A stretch of DNA of 64,000 bases from Xiheimicrobium sp052034585 (GCA_052034585.1 JBPOIJ010000019.1:54858-118857), one strand, 5' to 3'. Counted from the first letter of the stretch, positions 7,387-16,187 are shown. Notes: generated by a model not told the origin, from the sequence alone. Program-made: numbers and translations.

Positions 7387-9725
7387 ATCGTGAACTGGTG
7401 GGAGACCGGGTTCGACTGGAGCGAGTTGGCGGCGCGCAGCTCGAACGTCGTGAACGTCGGCGGCGGAACGCCTCCATCGCTGAGCGCGGACTGCGGAGTC
7501 GGCGCGACGAGGTTCATGGTGACCGACGGCGGCACCGTCCTCCAGGCAGTGAACTTGTATCGACGCAGACACCGCACCGCCGGGTAGCCCGAGTCAGGGT
7601 CTTGGAAGTCGCAGTCGCCTTCCTCGGCGAGCACCGCGCCTGCGTCCGACACCTGGGCGCGAACCGTCCTGTAGTCGACGCCATGGCCGAACGACTCGCC
7701 GCCAATCGAGGTCGAGCCGATGGTGGCCGTGCCGCGCGTGCCGGAGATCGTGACGACCTGAATCGTGGCGTTGTCCGACGAGAACCGGTTGAAGTTCGAG
7801 TCCGTCCACGAGACCTGAATCTGGGCCAGGGTGTCGGGCAGCATCGACAAGGGAATGGCCGGCTGGAACCGGAGGAACGCCCCCGGCGCACCCCCGGCTG
7901 GGAAGCCCGTGTAGACGACGTGGGTCGCCCGCCAGATCTGCGTCGATCGATCCCAGCAGCCGTTCGGTGGATCCCACCGGCTGTTCTTCGCCTCCACCTG
8001 ACCGGTCGCACAGTTGACTCGATCGGTGTCGATGTACGGCTCACCCGGATCCCAGATGCCGTTGTCGTTCGAGTCGGCGAAGGGTTCGGGCACGTCGACC
8101 CAGTATTCCCCCGGGTCCCAGGTGCCGTTCGAGATGTTGTTGCTCGAGCCCGAGCCGTCCCAGAACTGCTCCTCGCCTTGAACGGCCGCGATGATGGTGA
8201 CGAAGGCGTCGCGCGGGTTGGCCGAGCCGTTCGACGGTTCCGCCGGGAGGTTGAAGGGCACCGGCACCGCTGGGAGCGGCGTCGTCAGCACCGGCAGGTT
8301 GCCGCCCGTTCGGAACGTCGCGGTGACTCCTTGGCCTCCCGGCATCGACAACGTCGACACTGGGAGGTTGCCGGCTTCGGTGAGCCACGAGACGTTGAGC
8401 GGGAAGGGCACGTTTCGACCATTCCGGTCGGCGAGCACCACGGTGCAGTCGGCGGACTGATCGGTTCGCGGCGGGGTGTTCGACTGGAGCGCTCCGAGGC
8501 TCGAGCGGTTGCAGGCGAGCTGGAGCCGTTCGTCGCTCGGCCGGCCGATGACGATGTTGAAGTCGCTCGAGACGCGCTCGGGCAGGCCGACGACGCGCGC
8601 CGAGACCCGTGCCGTTCCGCTCGAGTCGCCCGCCGAGAGCGTCGTTCGCACGATGCCCGTTGCGTTGCTGCGATCGCGGGCTGGGAGCACGGTGCAGCCG
8701 GCCGCCGAGTTCGGAGTGACCGAGAAGTCCACGTCGACGCCTTCGACCGGCATGCTCATCGCGTCGAGGAGGCGGAAGAACACGGGGGTCGTGTTGCCCA
8801 TGCCGTTCGAGTTCACCGCCAGGGTTCGAATCACCGTCGAGTCGTTGACCTCTTCGATCAGCGCGACGCTGACGGCGCGGACCTGCGCGGTCACCTGGGC
8901 GTCCAACGCGGTGGCGACGACGTTGAGGATGCCGCGCGTCGCGTTCCCGCTGAACACGGTGACGGTGAACTGACCGTTCGCGTCGGTCATTCGGGTGACC
9001 GATGGGGTCGGGCTCATGAGGTCGAGGCTGGCGCCGCGATCGACCGTCACCGTCGCCATGCGCATCGCGACCGGGAGCATGCCGCTCGTGTTGGTGGTGA
9101 GCTTGAAGGTGACGTCCAGCTCGTCGAGCACGCCGGTGAGCAGCGTCGGCTTCTCGATGCTGACGACGGTGAGCCGGTACTGATCGTAGAAGCCGCCGTC
9201 GAAGGTGCCCGGTCCGATGGGCATGCCCGCGTCGAGGCCGCCGTCGTCTCCGGCGTCGATGCCCGCGTCGAACCCGGCGTCGATGCCTGCGTCCACTCCC
9301 GCGTCGATGCCTGCGTCGACTCCGGCGTCGGTGCCCGCGTCCGGCATGACGGCGATGATGGTGACCGAGGTCCCCCCTTGGACGAGCTTCATCGCGGGGG
9401 TCGTCCACTCGACGGTGATGCGAACGGTCGCGCGGCAGCCCATGTCGGTGGCTGGGCAGGTGAACTCCGACTCGGCCTTGCCGCCGGAGAGCATCACCGT
9501 CGTGCCGTCTCCGGAGAGCGAACCCGCAGCCGACTTGATGCGCAGGTTGCCGGTACCGGCCTTGCCCTGCTCGTCGGTCGCCGTCACCGTGATGGTCGCT
9601 GCCTGGCCGTCGTTGCGGAGCGTCTTCGGGCTGACACTCACCTCGAGGGTGGGCTCCATCATCATCGGGCTACAGGCAATCGCTCCCGCGCTCAGCGCGA
9701 GCACCGACCAGCGCATCGATCTCAT
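7374..9725 (-). CDS. Large secreted lipoprotein with Ig-like domains and an Asp-Ala-Gly linker
   Basis: The 783-residue protein starts with a lipoprotein signal ending in AGAIAC, so Cys18 should be lipidated. The next 90 residues resemble a bacterial Ig-like domain (a TITVTATDEQG type stretch), followed by a linker of repeated Asp-Ala-Gly triplets at about residues 126-170, then further Ig-like beta domains. Around residues 545-575 are DSNDNGIWDPGE-type acidic motifs that look calcium-binding. It is probably anchored in the outer membrane and displayed outside the cell or in the periplasm; the function is unknown. The ATG at 9725 has a GGGGAG ribosome site seven bases upstream, which settles the start. 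Its 3' end overlaps the histidine kinase gene tail to tail by 13 bases. Confidence 0.88.
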   Translation of the reverse strand: MRSMRWSVLALSAGAIACSPMMMEPTLEVSVSPKTLRNDGQAATITVTATDEQGKAGTGNLRIKSAAGSLSGDGTTVMLSGGKAESEFTCPATDMGCRATVRITVEWTTPAMKLVQGGTSVTIIAVMPDAGTDAGVDAGIDAGVDAGIDAGFDAGIDAGDDGGLDAGMPIGPGTFDGGFYDQYRLTVVSIEKPTLLTGVLDELDVTFKLTTNTSGMLPVAMRMATVTVDRGASLDLMSPTPSVTRMTDANGQFTVTVFSGNATRGILNVVATALDAQVTAQVRAVSVALIEEVNDSTVIRTLAVNSNGMGNTTPVFFRLLDAMSMPVEGVDVDFSVTPNSAAGCTVLPARDRSNATGIVRTTLSAGDSSGTARVSARVVGLPERVSSDFNIVIGRPSDERLQLACNRSSLGALQSNTPPRTDQSADCTVVLADRNGRNVPFPLNVSWLTEAGNLPVSTLSMPGGQGVTATFRTGGNLPVLTTPLPAVPVPFNLPAEPSNGSANPRDAFVTIIAAVQGEEQFWDGSGSSNNISNGTWDPGEYWVDVPEPFADSNDNGIWDPGEPYIDTDRVNCATGQVEAKNSRWDPPNGCWDRSTQIWRATHVVYTGFPAGGAPGAFLRFQPAIPLSMLPDTLAQIQVSWTDSNFNRFSSDNATIQVVTISGTRGTATIGSTSIGGESFGHGVDYRTVRAQVSDAGAVLAEEGDCDFQDPDSGYPAVRCLRRYKFTAWRTVPPSVTMNLVAPTPQSALSDGGVPPPTFTTFELRAANSLQSNPVSHQFTIQFP
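9220..9350 (-). repeat. Degenerate tandem repeat encoding an Asp-Ala-Gly linker
   Basis: Units of about 12 bases (GTCGATGCCTGC-like on the plus strand) repeat roughly ten times and encode DAGxDAGx on the minus strand. It is a low-complexity spacer inside the lipoprotein gene, not a CRISPR or regulatory array. A shorter version of the same peptide occurs in the gene at 25429-26913. Confidence 0.85.
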
Positions 9726-9869
9726 GTACCGCTCCCCTTCGAGGTCCGAACGCCCCGCGGTTCGCGAGGCATCGGTCGAGTTTCGCCCGGCGCGCACCCG
9801 AGTCAACGTCTTCGAAGGCCGAAGCGTAGCCGCTCGAGTCGACCTTCACCAACCCACCTCGCCTCGTGT

Positions 9870-9875
9870 TACAGC
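9870..9875 (+). promoter_or_regulatory. Possible -10 element of the acyl-CoA dehydrogenase gene
   Basis: TACAGC, nine bases before the ATG at 9885, which has no Shine-Dalgarno. Spacing would give a transcript starting at or next to the start codon. Confidence 0.3.
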
Positions 9876-9884
9876 CCGCCCATC

Positions 9885-11027
9885 ATGAACTTCGCCCTCA
9901 CCGACGACGTCAAGGCCCTGCAGGAGACCGCTCGCAAGTTCGGCCGCGAGGTGATGCGGCCCAAGGCAGCGCACTACGACGAGGCGTCTGCCTTCCCGCG
10001 CGAGATCATCCAGCAGGCGTGGGAGCTGGGTCTGATGAACATGACGATTCCCCAGGACCACGGGGGCATCGAGCTGCCGCACCTCGCGCAGGCGGTGATC
10101 GCCGAAGAGCTCGCCTGGGGCTGCTCGGGCATGGCGACCTCGATGATCGCCAACGACCTCGCGCTGCTGCCGATCGTCCTCTCGGGCACCAAGGAGCAGA
10201 AGGACAAGTTCCTCCGGCCGTTCACCGAGAAGTTCCTGCTGGCGAGCTTCGGGCTCACCGAGCCTGGCGCCGGCAGTGACGTGGCCGGCATGCGCTGCAC
10301 TGCGCGTCGCGAAGGCGACTTCTACGTGCTCAACGGCCAGAAGCAGTGGATCACCAACGGCGAGTACGCCGATCAGTTCTCGATCTTCTGCACCACCGAC
10401 CCGGCGAAGAAGCACAAGGGCATCATGTGCCTCGTCGTGCAGGGCCGGCCCAAGGGCTTCACCGTCGGCAAGCACGAGAACAAGATGGGCCAGCGCGCCT
10501 CGAACACGGTGACGCTCACCTTCGAAGACGTGAAGGTGCCGGTCGAGAACCGCATCGGCCAGGAAGGAGAGGGCTTCCTCATCGCGATGAACACCCTCGA
10601 CAACTCCCGCCCGCTCACCGCGATGTTCGCCGTCGGCAACGCGCGCGCCGCGATGGAACACGCGATCGACTACGCCAAGCAGCGCCAGCAGTTCGGCAAG
10701 CCCATCGCCGACTTCCAGGGCGTCCAGTTCATGCTCGCGGACATGGCGAGCGAGATTCACGCGGCGCGGCTGCTCACCTACGAATCGGCCTGGAGGCTCG
10801 ACGCGGGCGAGCGCAACACCTTGGTGTCGAGCTACGCCAAGCGCTTCGCCGCCGACATGGCGATGAAGGCCACCACCGACGCGGTGCAGATCTTCGGCGG
10901 CTACGGCTACTCGAAGGAGTACCCCGTCGAGAAGCTGATGCGCGACGCGAAGCTGATCCAGATCTACGAGGGCACCAGCCAGGTGCAGCGCCTCGTCATC
11001 GCCCGCGAGCTGCTCAAGGGCGTCTGA
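9885..11027 (+). CDS. Acyl-CoA dehydrogenase, short-chain type
   Basis: This FAD enzyme oxidises acyl-CoA to trans-2-enoyl-CoA in fatty-acid or branched-chain amino-acid breakdown and gives its electrons to ETF. At 380 residues it has the standard family length. The N-terminal helical, middle beta and C-terminal helical domains are all present, with FGLTEPGAGSD and QWITNG in the middle domain, FGGYGYSKEYPVEKLMRD near the end and the catalytic Glu in IYEGTSQ at about residue 362. The position of that Glu matches short-chain and butyryl-CoA type enzymes; the exact chain length cannot be read. EtfB and EtfA follow directly, its expected electron acceptors. The reading frame is open far upstream, but the family N-terminus matches the ATG at 9885. 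Confidence 0.95.
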   Translation: MNFALTDDVKALQETARKFGREVMRPKAAHYDEASAFPREIIQQAWELGLMNMTIPQDHGGIELPHLAQAVIAEELAWGCSGMATSMIANDLALLPIVLSGTKEQKDKFLRPFTEKFLLASFGLTEPGAGSDVAGMRCTARREGDFYVLNGQKQWITNGEYADQFSIFCTTDPAKKHKGIMCLVVQGRPKGFTVGKHENKMGQRASNTVTLTFEDVKVPVENRIGQEGEGFLIAMNTLDNSRPLTAMFAVGNARAAMEHAIDYAKQRQQFGKPIADFQGVQFMLADMASEIHAARLLTYESAWRLDAGERNTLVSSYAKRFAADMAMKATTDAVQIFGGYGYSKEYPVEKLMRDAKLIQIYEGTSQVQRLVIARELLKGV

Positions 11028-11102
11028 CCTCGTCGCAACCAATTGTGATGGGCTCGTTCGGCCCCGCTCATCGGCGGCCGATTTCCCCTTGCCGGACCCG
11101 AC

Positions 11103-11120
11103 GTTGACCCCTAAATCAAC
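11103..11120. promoter_or_regulatory. Inverted repeat, possible operator upstream of etfBA
   Basis: GTTGA-N8-TCAAC is a perfect five-base inverted repeat about 64 bases before the etfB start. The left arm contains TTGACC, which could also be a -35 box, although no convincing -10 lies 16-18 bases downstream. A dimeric repressor of fatty-acid metabolism would be a reasonable binder, but that is inference. Confidence 0.35.
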
Positions 11121-11183
11121 GAGCGCCGCATTGCGTCATGCAGTGCGTTTCGCCTCTCGAAGTGCCCACTGGAGGGCCGTCGC

Positions 11184-11975
11184 ATGCCAATCAAGATCCT
11201 CGTCACCGCCAAGCGGGTCGAAGACTCCGAGTCGAAGATCAAGGTGAACGCCCAGGGAAACGGTATCGTTCAGGAAGGCCTCAAGTACAAGATCAACCCG
11301 TTCGACGAGATCGGCATCGAAGAGGCGCTGCGCCTCGTCGCCAAGCACGGCGGCGGTGAGGTGGTGGTCGTCAGCATCGGCACCAAGGACGTGCACGAGC
11401 AGCTCCGCCAGGCGCTCGCGATGGGCGCCACCAAGGCCGTGTGGGTCAACCACGCGGGTCCGCTCGATCAGATGACCGTCGCCGGCTGCTTGCAGAAGCT
11501 GGTCGAGAAGGAGACCCCGAACCTGGTCCTCCTCGGCAAGCAGGCCATCGACGACGATCAGAACCAGGTCGGCCAGTACCTCGCGGAGTGGCTCGGCTGG
11601 GCGCAGGCCACCTTCGCTTCCAAGGAAGAGCCGGTCGAGGCGAAGGACGCGGCGCTCAAGGTGGCGGCCGACCTGAAGACCGTCACCGTGGTGCGTGAAG
11701 TCGACGGCGGCCTCGAGACCCTCGAGTGCTCGATGCCCTGCGTCGTCACCACCGATCTCCGCCTCAACGTGCCGCGCTACGCGTCGCTGCCCGGCATCAT
11801 GAAGGCCAAGTCGAAGCCCATCGAGGAGCACACCCCGGCTTCGCTCGGCGTCGACCCGGCGCCGAAGATCACCGTCACCAAGTTGGACCCGCCCCCCGCG
11901 CGCAAGGCCGGCATCAAGGTGCCCGACGTCGCGGCGCTGGTCGAGAAGCTCAAGGGCGAGGCGAAGGTTCTCTGA
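11184..11975 (+). CDS. etfB: Electron transfer flavoprotein subunit beta
   Basis: EtfB binds AMP and forms the ETF heterodimer with EtfA, which carries electrons from acyl-CoA dehydrogenases to ETF-quinone oxidoreductase. The 263 residues match the family length, and the N-terminus (KILVTAKRVEDSESKIK) plus the ETF-beta signature region VAGCLQKLVEK...NLVLLGKQAIDDDQNQVGQ are clear. An alternative start is not needed: GGAGGG precedes the ATG by seven bases. It sits between the acyl-CoA dehydrogenase and etfA, in one direction, so the three likely form a functional unit. A 156-base gap with an inverted repeat separates it from the dehydrogenase, suggesting its own promoter or attenuation point. 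Confidence 0.96.
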   Translation: MPIKILVTAKRVEDSESKIKVNAQGNGIVQEGLKYKINPFDEIGIEEALRLVAKHGGGEVVVVSIGTKDVHEQLRQALAMGATKAVWVNHAGPLDQMTVAGCLQKLVEKETPNLVLLGKQAIDDDQNQVGQYLAEWLGWAQATFASKEEPVEAKDAALKVAADLKTVTVVREVDGGLETLECSMPCVVTTDLRLNVPRYASLPGIMKAKSKPIEEHTPASLGVDPAPKITVTKLDPPPARKAGIKVPDVAALVEKLKGEAKVL

Positions 11976-11999
11976 TCTCGAAGTTCGAGGAACACACCC

Positions 12000-12965
12000 A
12001 TGTCCAACGTTCTCATTCTCGTCGAAGCCCAGCCTGACGGAAGCCTCCGCAAGGCCACCCTCAACGCCCTCACCGCCGGAAAGCAGATCGCTGCCAAGAC
12101 GGGCGGAGAGCTGCACGCGGTCGTCCTCGCCAAGGACGCCTCGGCCCTCGCCAACCAGGTGAAGGAGTTCGGAGCGAAGGTCGTCCACGCCGGCTCGGGC
12201 GCGCAGTTCGCCCAGTTCACCGCCGACGTCGTCGCGCCCGCCGTCGCCGAGGTCGCCACCTCCATCAAGGCCGAATACGTCGGGGCCGCCGCGACCCAGG
12301 CCGGCCGAGACGTGATGCCGCGCATCGCCGCGCGCCTCAAGGCTGCGATGGCGAGCGAGATCCTCGGCGTCGTCGGCAGCTCGAGCGCCGATCTCCAGCT
12401 CACCCGTCCGATGTGGGCCGGCGCCGTCATCGCGACCGTCAAGCTGTCCACCGCGGTCAAGTGCTTCACCGCGCGCACCACCGAGTTCCCGATGGCGGAG
12501 AAGGCGGGTGCAGGTGAAGTGAAGGCCTTCGCTCCGGCGGCGCCCAAGTCGCTCCAGAAGGTGGTGGCGTTCAAGGAAGTGAAGTCGGCGCGCCCGGCCC
12601 TCACCGAGGCGAAGGTGGTCATCTCGGGTGGCCGAGGCACCAAGGGCGACTTCAAGGAGATCGACGCGCTCGCCGACGAGCTCGGCGCCGCGGTCGGAGC
12701 GTCTCGCGCGGTCTGCGACGCGGGCTGGCAGCCGAACGATCTGCAGATCGGCCAGACAGGCAAGGTCGTCGCTCCGCAGCTCTACGTCGCGGCAGGCATC
12801 TCGGGCGCCATCCAGCACATCGCCGGCATGAAGGGCTCGAAGACGATCGTCGCCATCAACAAGGACCCGGAAGCGCCGATCTTCTCGGTCGCCGACTACG
12901 GGCTCGTGGCCGATCTGTTCAAGGCGCTGCCCGAGCTGCGCGCCGCCGTGAAGGCCGGCAAGTAA
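12000..12965 (+). CDS. etfA: Electron transfer flavoprotein subunit alpha
   Basis: EtfA holds the redox-active FAD of ETF. The 321-residue protein has the N-terminal alpha/beta domain and the C-terminal FAD-binding domain with the family signature: ISGGRG near residue 205, then SRAVCDAGW, QIGQTGKVVAPQLYVAAGISGAIQH and INKDPEAPIFSVADYG. All flavin-contacting segments are intact. It starts 24 bases after etfB with a GAGG ribosome site and is certainly co-transcribed with it. Confidence 0.97.
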   Translation: MSNVLILVEAQPDGSLRKATLNALTAGKQIAAKTGGELHAVVLAKDASALANQVKEFGAKVVHAGSGAQFAQFTADVVAPAVAEVATSIKAEYVGAAATQAGRDVMPRIAARLKAAMASEILGVVGSSSADLQLTRPMWAGAVIATVKLSTAVKCFTARTTEFPMAEKAGAGEVKAFAPAAPKSLQKVVAFKEVKSARPALTEAKVVISGGRGTKGDFKEIDALADELGAAVGASRAVCDAGWQPNDLQIGQTGKVVAPQLYVAAGISGAIQHIAGMKGSKTIVAINKDPEAPIFSVADYGLVADLFKALPELRAAVKAGK

Positions 12966-13017
12966 TCGGTCGAGCGGTGAGCAATGGCTCCCGGAGCTGC
13001 TCGTCCTCGACGCGGGG

Positions 13018-13422
13018 ATGAGCAGCTCGGCAGAGGAACTCCGGCGGCTTCGCAGCGCACTCGAGACGGCGCAGGCCGAGGTCGCCCGTCTGAAACGAAC
13101 CACCGCCGGAAAGGCCGATGCGCGCGCCCGCCACCTCGAACGCTCCATCGAGGAGCACGAGGCCGTGAGCGAGTCGCGCCTCGAGGAGCACCGGAAGCGA
13201 GAGCGGCTCCTGAGAGACGAAGTCGATCGGCTGCGCACCGAGCTCACGGTCGAGCGGCGCCTCACCCGTCGGCTCACCGAAGAGAACTGGCGACGCTCGA
13301 ACGCCGCCGAGGCGCTCCCTCGGGTGGAGAAGGCCCTCGCCGAGCGGACGAAAGACCTCGAAGACGCGCTCGCGGCGCTGTGGCGGGCGAAGAACGCGCT
13401 CCACCGGCGCACCGGTCGCTGA
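13018..13422 (+). CDS. Small coiled-coil protein of unknown function
   Basis: The 134-residue product is almost entirely charged and helical, rich in Glu, Arg, Leu and Ala with heptad-like spacing, and so is predicted to be a long coiled coil. It has no signal peptide, membrane segment or Cys. I do not recognise a family. It lies between etfA and ftsE in the same direction. The codon pattern (G or C in nearly all third positions) supports that it is translated, but it could be a lineage-specific gene of minor role. CGGGG stands immediately before the ATG, too close to be a good ribosome site, so the start is less certain. Confidence 0.6.
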   Translation: MSSSAEELRRLRSALETAQAEVARLKRTTAGKADARARHLERSIEEHEAVSESRLEEHRKRERLLRDEVDRLRTELTVERRLTRRLTEENWRRSNAAEALPRVEKALAERTKDLEDALAALWRAKNALHRRTGR

Positions 13423-13461
13423 CGGGCAGGACGGGTTTTCGCGCGGGTTCCGGGGCTCGGG

Positions 13462-13467
13462 TACGAT
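13462..13467 (+). promoter_or_regulatory. Possible -10 element of ftsE
   Basis: TACGAT, nine bases before the ftsE ATG, in a gene without a Shine-Dalgarno. Four of six bases match TATAAT. Confidence 0.35.
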
Positions 13468-13476
13468 CGTCTCCCG

Positions 13477-14175
13477 ATGATCCAGATGTTCCACGTCACC
13501 AAGGCGTACCCTGGCGATCCGCCCGTCCTGGTCGACCTCAACCTCGACATCGACAAGGGGGAGTTCGTCTTCCTCACTGGCCCGTCGGGCGCCGGCAAGT
13601 CGACGCTCCTCAAGTTGATGTTCCTCGCCGAGCGGCCGACGCGTGGCCAGGTGCTGCTCGCGGGCCGAAACGTGGCGCGGCTCCGCGAGTCGGGCATTCC
13701 GTACCTTCGCCGGAACATCGGCGTCGTCTTTCAGGACTTCAAGCTGCTCCCCACCCGCACCGTCGCCGAGAACGTCGGCTTCACCCTCGACGTGCTGGGC
13801 ACGCCGCGCGACGAGGTGCGCGACAAGTCCCTCAAGATGCTCCGGCGCGTGGGGCTCGAGCACAAAGCCGACGTCTCGCCGGTGAAGCTCTCGGGTGGTG
13901 AGCAGCAGCGCGTCTCCCTCGCGCGGGCCTTGGTGAACGACCCCGCGCTGCTCCTCGCCGATGAGCCCACCGGCAACCTCGACCCGGCGCTCACGGTGGA
14001 GATCATGGATCTGCTCACCGACGTGAACGCGCGCGGAACGACGGTGGTGGTGGCGACCCACGACGCCACCCTCATCGAGCGCTACCAGCGCCGCACGCTG
14101 CGGTTGGTCAAGGGCAACGTGGTGGCCGACGAGCGTGGTGCCAAGGCCGCCCGGTTGATGTCCCAGACGGCATGA
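13477..14175 (+). CDS. ftsE: Cell division ATP-binding protein FtsE
   Basis: FtsE is the ATPase of the FtsEX complex, an ABC-type machine that moves no substrate but uses ATP to switch on cell-wall hydrolases at the septum. The 232 residues contain Walker A GPSGAGKST, Q-loop VVFQD, signature LSGGEQQR, Walker B LLLADEP and the switch His in ATHD. It overlaps ftsX by four bases (ATGA) and is followed by an EnvC-like activator, the classic order for this module. The sequence just before the ATG has no ribosome site. Confidence 0.97.
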   Translation: MIQMFHVTKAYPGDPPVLVDLNLDIDKGEFVFLTGPSGAGKSTLLKLMFLAERPTRGQVLLAGRNVARLRESGIPYLRRNIGVVFQDFKLLPTRTVAENVGFTLDVLGTPRDEVRDKSLKMLRRVGLEHKADVSPVKLSGGEQQRVSLARALVNDPALLLADEPTGNLDPALTVEIMDLLTDVNARGTTVVVATHDATLIERYQRRTLRLVKGNVVADERGAKAARLMSQTA

Positions 14176-15068
14176 GCGCTCCGGCCAAGCTCGCCTACTT
14201 CGTGCGGACCGCGTTGGGCAGCATCGTGCGCTCGCCCTTCGTGCACGTTATCGCGGTCGCGAGCCTGTCGTTGTCGCTCGTCGGCTACGGCGTGGCCCGC
14301 ATCGCTCGGTCCCAGCTCGAGGCGCTCGTCGACTCCTTGGGCACCGAGGTCGAGCTGACGGTCTACCTCGCCGAAGACGCGCCCCCCGAGAGGGTCTCCG
14401 AGCTCGAGGCCGCGCTCGTGCAGCGCACCCAAGGCACCGTCCACCGCGTCTCGCCCGCCGAGGCCTTGGGGCGCCTGGCCACCCAGCTCGGAGAAGACGG
14501 CCAGGCCCTCACCGAGCTCGCCGACAACCCGTTGCCGTGGAGCGTCGAGCTTCGGCTCCCGAAGTCGGCGCGTGACCCAGCCGCGCTCAAGGAGCTCGCC
14601 GAGCGCACCAAGGCGCTGCCCTTCGTCACCGGCGTCGACTACGGCGAAGCGGCGCTCGAGCGGCTCAGCCTGATCGCCCGCGCGCTCGAGATCGCGAGCC
14701 TCATCGTCTTCTCGCTCGTGTTCCTCACCGCCGTCATCGTCGTCTCCGCCACCTTGCAGCTCGCGATCTTCGCCCGCCGGGAAGAGATCGAGATCCAGAA
14801 GCTCGTCGGCGCGACCGATCGCTTCGTGCGCGTGCCTTTTCTCCTCGAGGGCACGCTCCAGGGCCTGGTGGCCGCCGCGCTGGCGTTGCTCGCGGTGTTC
14901 GGGCTGGTGCACTGGCTCGAGGTCGAAGGTGGAGCGCTCGGCTTCGTGCGCCTGGGCGGGCAGCTTCGAGTCGAGTGGCTCCGGCTCGCGGGTGAGGTCG
15001 TCGGCATCGGCTGCGCGCTCGGGCTCGTGGGCAGCTTCATCGCCGTTCGCCGGTTCCTGAAGGTGTGA
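14172..15068 (+). CDS. ftsX: Cell division protein FtsX
   Basis: FtsX is the membrane half of FtsEX. The 298-residue protein has an N-terminal helix (about 20-45), an extracytoplasmic loop of about 120 residues that binds the hydrolase activator, and three more helices. The cytoplasmic REEIEIQKLVGAT segment between helices 2 and 3 is the family hallmark that contacts FtsE. The ATG overlaps the ftsE stop codon, which points to translational coupling. The extracellular loop would be expected to bind the EnvC-like protein encoded next. Confidence 0.96.
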   Translation: MSAPAKLAYFVRTALGSIVRSPFVHVIAVASLSLSLVGYGVARIARSQLEALVDSLGTEVELTVYLAEDAPPERVSELEAALVQRTQGTVHRVSPAEALGRLATQLGEDGQALTELADNPLPWSVELRLPKSARDPAALKELAERTKALPFVTGVDYGEAALERLSLIARALEIASLIVFSLVFLTAVIVVSATLQLAIFARREEIEIQKLVGATDRFVRVPFLLEGTLQGLVAAALALLAVFGLVHWLEVEGGALGFVRLGGQLRVEWLRLAGEVVGIGCALGLVGSFIAVRRFLKV

Positions 15069-15071
15069 GCC

Positions 15072-16187
15072 TTGGTGATCGTCCTCGCCATGCTGTTGGC
15101 AGCGAACCCGCAAGAGGTCGCGGAGGAGCGCGCCGATCTGCAGGAGCGCCTCGACGCCGAGAAGAAGGCCTTCGACGCGCTCGGCACCGAGAAGAAGGAA
15201 CTCCTCACCCTGCTCGACACCCTCGAGCGGCTCTCTCGTGACTCCTCCCAGCGGGTCGCGACCCTCGAACGCCAACGGCAGCGACTCGACAAGCAGCGAC
15301 AGACCCTCGACGCAGCGCTCGCGGTGAACGCGCAGGCGGTGAAGCTCCAGCAGCAGGCGCTCGCGCCACGTCTGGTGATGCTCTACCGGCTCCAGAAACG
15401 CGACGCGCTCGGCGTGCTGCTCGCCGCCGACGACTTCTCGACCCTCATCAAGCGGCAGCGCGCGGTGGGAACGTTGGTCGCCTCCGAGGCGAAGGCCCTC
15501 GACGAGCTGGCGACGCTGGCGCGCTATCAAGGCATCGTCGCGCGGCGGATCGAACGGCTCGAGCGCTCGCAGGAGACCGTCCTTCGCTCCTTGCGCACCG
15601 AGCAGGCCGTCGGTCAGGCCCGACTTTCCCGCTTCAAGGATCTGCTCGCCTCCGTCGGCGCGGAGCAGAACCGAATGAGCCGGCTGATCGCCGATCTCGA
15701 GACGAGCGAGAAGGAGCTGGCCGCGATGGTGGGTGATCTCGCGCCCGCGCAGCACCAGGGCTTTCGGGCACGAAAGGGCCACCTCCCCTCACCGACGAAG
15801 GGCCTCGTCGAGGTCGGCTTCGGGAAGGTCGTCAACCCGCGGTTCAACACGGTGACGGTGCAGAAGGGCCTCGATCTCCGCGCCGCCGAGGGCACGCCCG
15901 TACGGTCGGTCTCCGCGGGCACGGTCGCCTGGGCAGGCTGGCTCAAGGGGTACGGCAACCTCGTGATCGTCGATCACGGCCTCGGCTACCACTCGCTCTA
16001 CGCCCACCTCGCGAGCACGGAGGTCGAGGTCGGCGCCGAGGTCACCGAGGGCGTGCAGCTCGGCTCGGTCGGCGACACCGGCAGCCTCAAGGGGGCCTAC
16101 CTCTATTTCGAGATCCGCAAGCAGGGGCAGGCGATCGATCCGCTCCCCTGGCTCGAGAACGCCGAGCCGCCTCCGCAGCCCGAGTAG
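15072..16187 (+). CDS. envC: EnvC-like murein hydrolase activator (degenerate LytM domain)
   Basis: The 371-residue protein has a hydrophobic signal sequence, a long coiled coil at about 15-225 and a C-terminal LytM/M23 domain at about 255-365. EnvC activates septal amidases and is itself recruited and opened by FtsEX. The LytM domain lacks key zinc ligands: the HxGxD motif reads QKGLD and the HxHFE motif reads YLYFE, while the His in LYAHL is kept. That loss, and the C-terminal FEIRKQGQAIDPLPWL block, match EnvC and not active endopeptidases. The start is TTG at 15072 or GTG at 15075, three to six bases after the ftsX stop, with AAGGTG upstream. The alternative, an active M23 peptidase, is unlikely given the missing ligands. 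Confidence 0.88.
   Translation: MVIVLAMLLAANPQEVAEERADLQERLDAEKKAFDALGTEKKELLTLLDTLERLSRDSSQRVATLERQRQRLDKQRQTLDAALAVNAQAVKLQQQALAPRLVMLYRLQKRDALGVLLAADDFSTLIKRQRAVGTLVASEAKALDELATLARYQGIVARRIERLERSQETVLRSLRTEQAVGQARLSRFKDLLASVGAEQNRMSRLIADLETSEKELAAMVGDLAPAQHQGFRARKGHLPSPTKGLVEVGFGKVVNPRFNTVTVQKGLDLRAAEGTPVRSVSAGTVAWAGWLKGYGNLVIVDHGLGYHSLYAHLASTEVEVGAEVTEGVQLGSVGDTGSLKGAYLYFEIRKQGQAIDPLPWLENAEPPPQPE

Noticed and set aside
8819..8836. GGTTCGAATC, like the T-arm of a tRNA
   Set aside because: No acceptor, D or anticodon stem can be folded around it, and it is inside the lipoprotein coding sequence.
9205..9350. Regular repeat that could be taken for a CRISPR array
   Set aside because: Units are about 12 bases with no unique spacers, in frame with the lipoprotein gene and encoding Asp-Ala-Gly triplets.
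7398..9884. Upstream extension of the acyl-CoA dehydrogenase frame by more than 800 codons
   Set aside because: The extension is antisense to the Ig-like lipoprotein; family length and N-terminus fit the ATG at 9885.
11136..13718. Long minus-strand frame opposite etfBA and ftsE
   Set aside because: It lies wholly across three confidently identified genes on the plus strand and reads as low-complexity antisense sequence.
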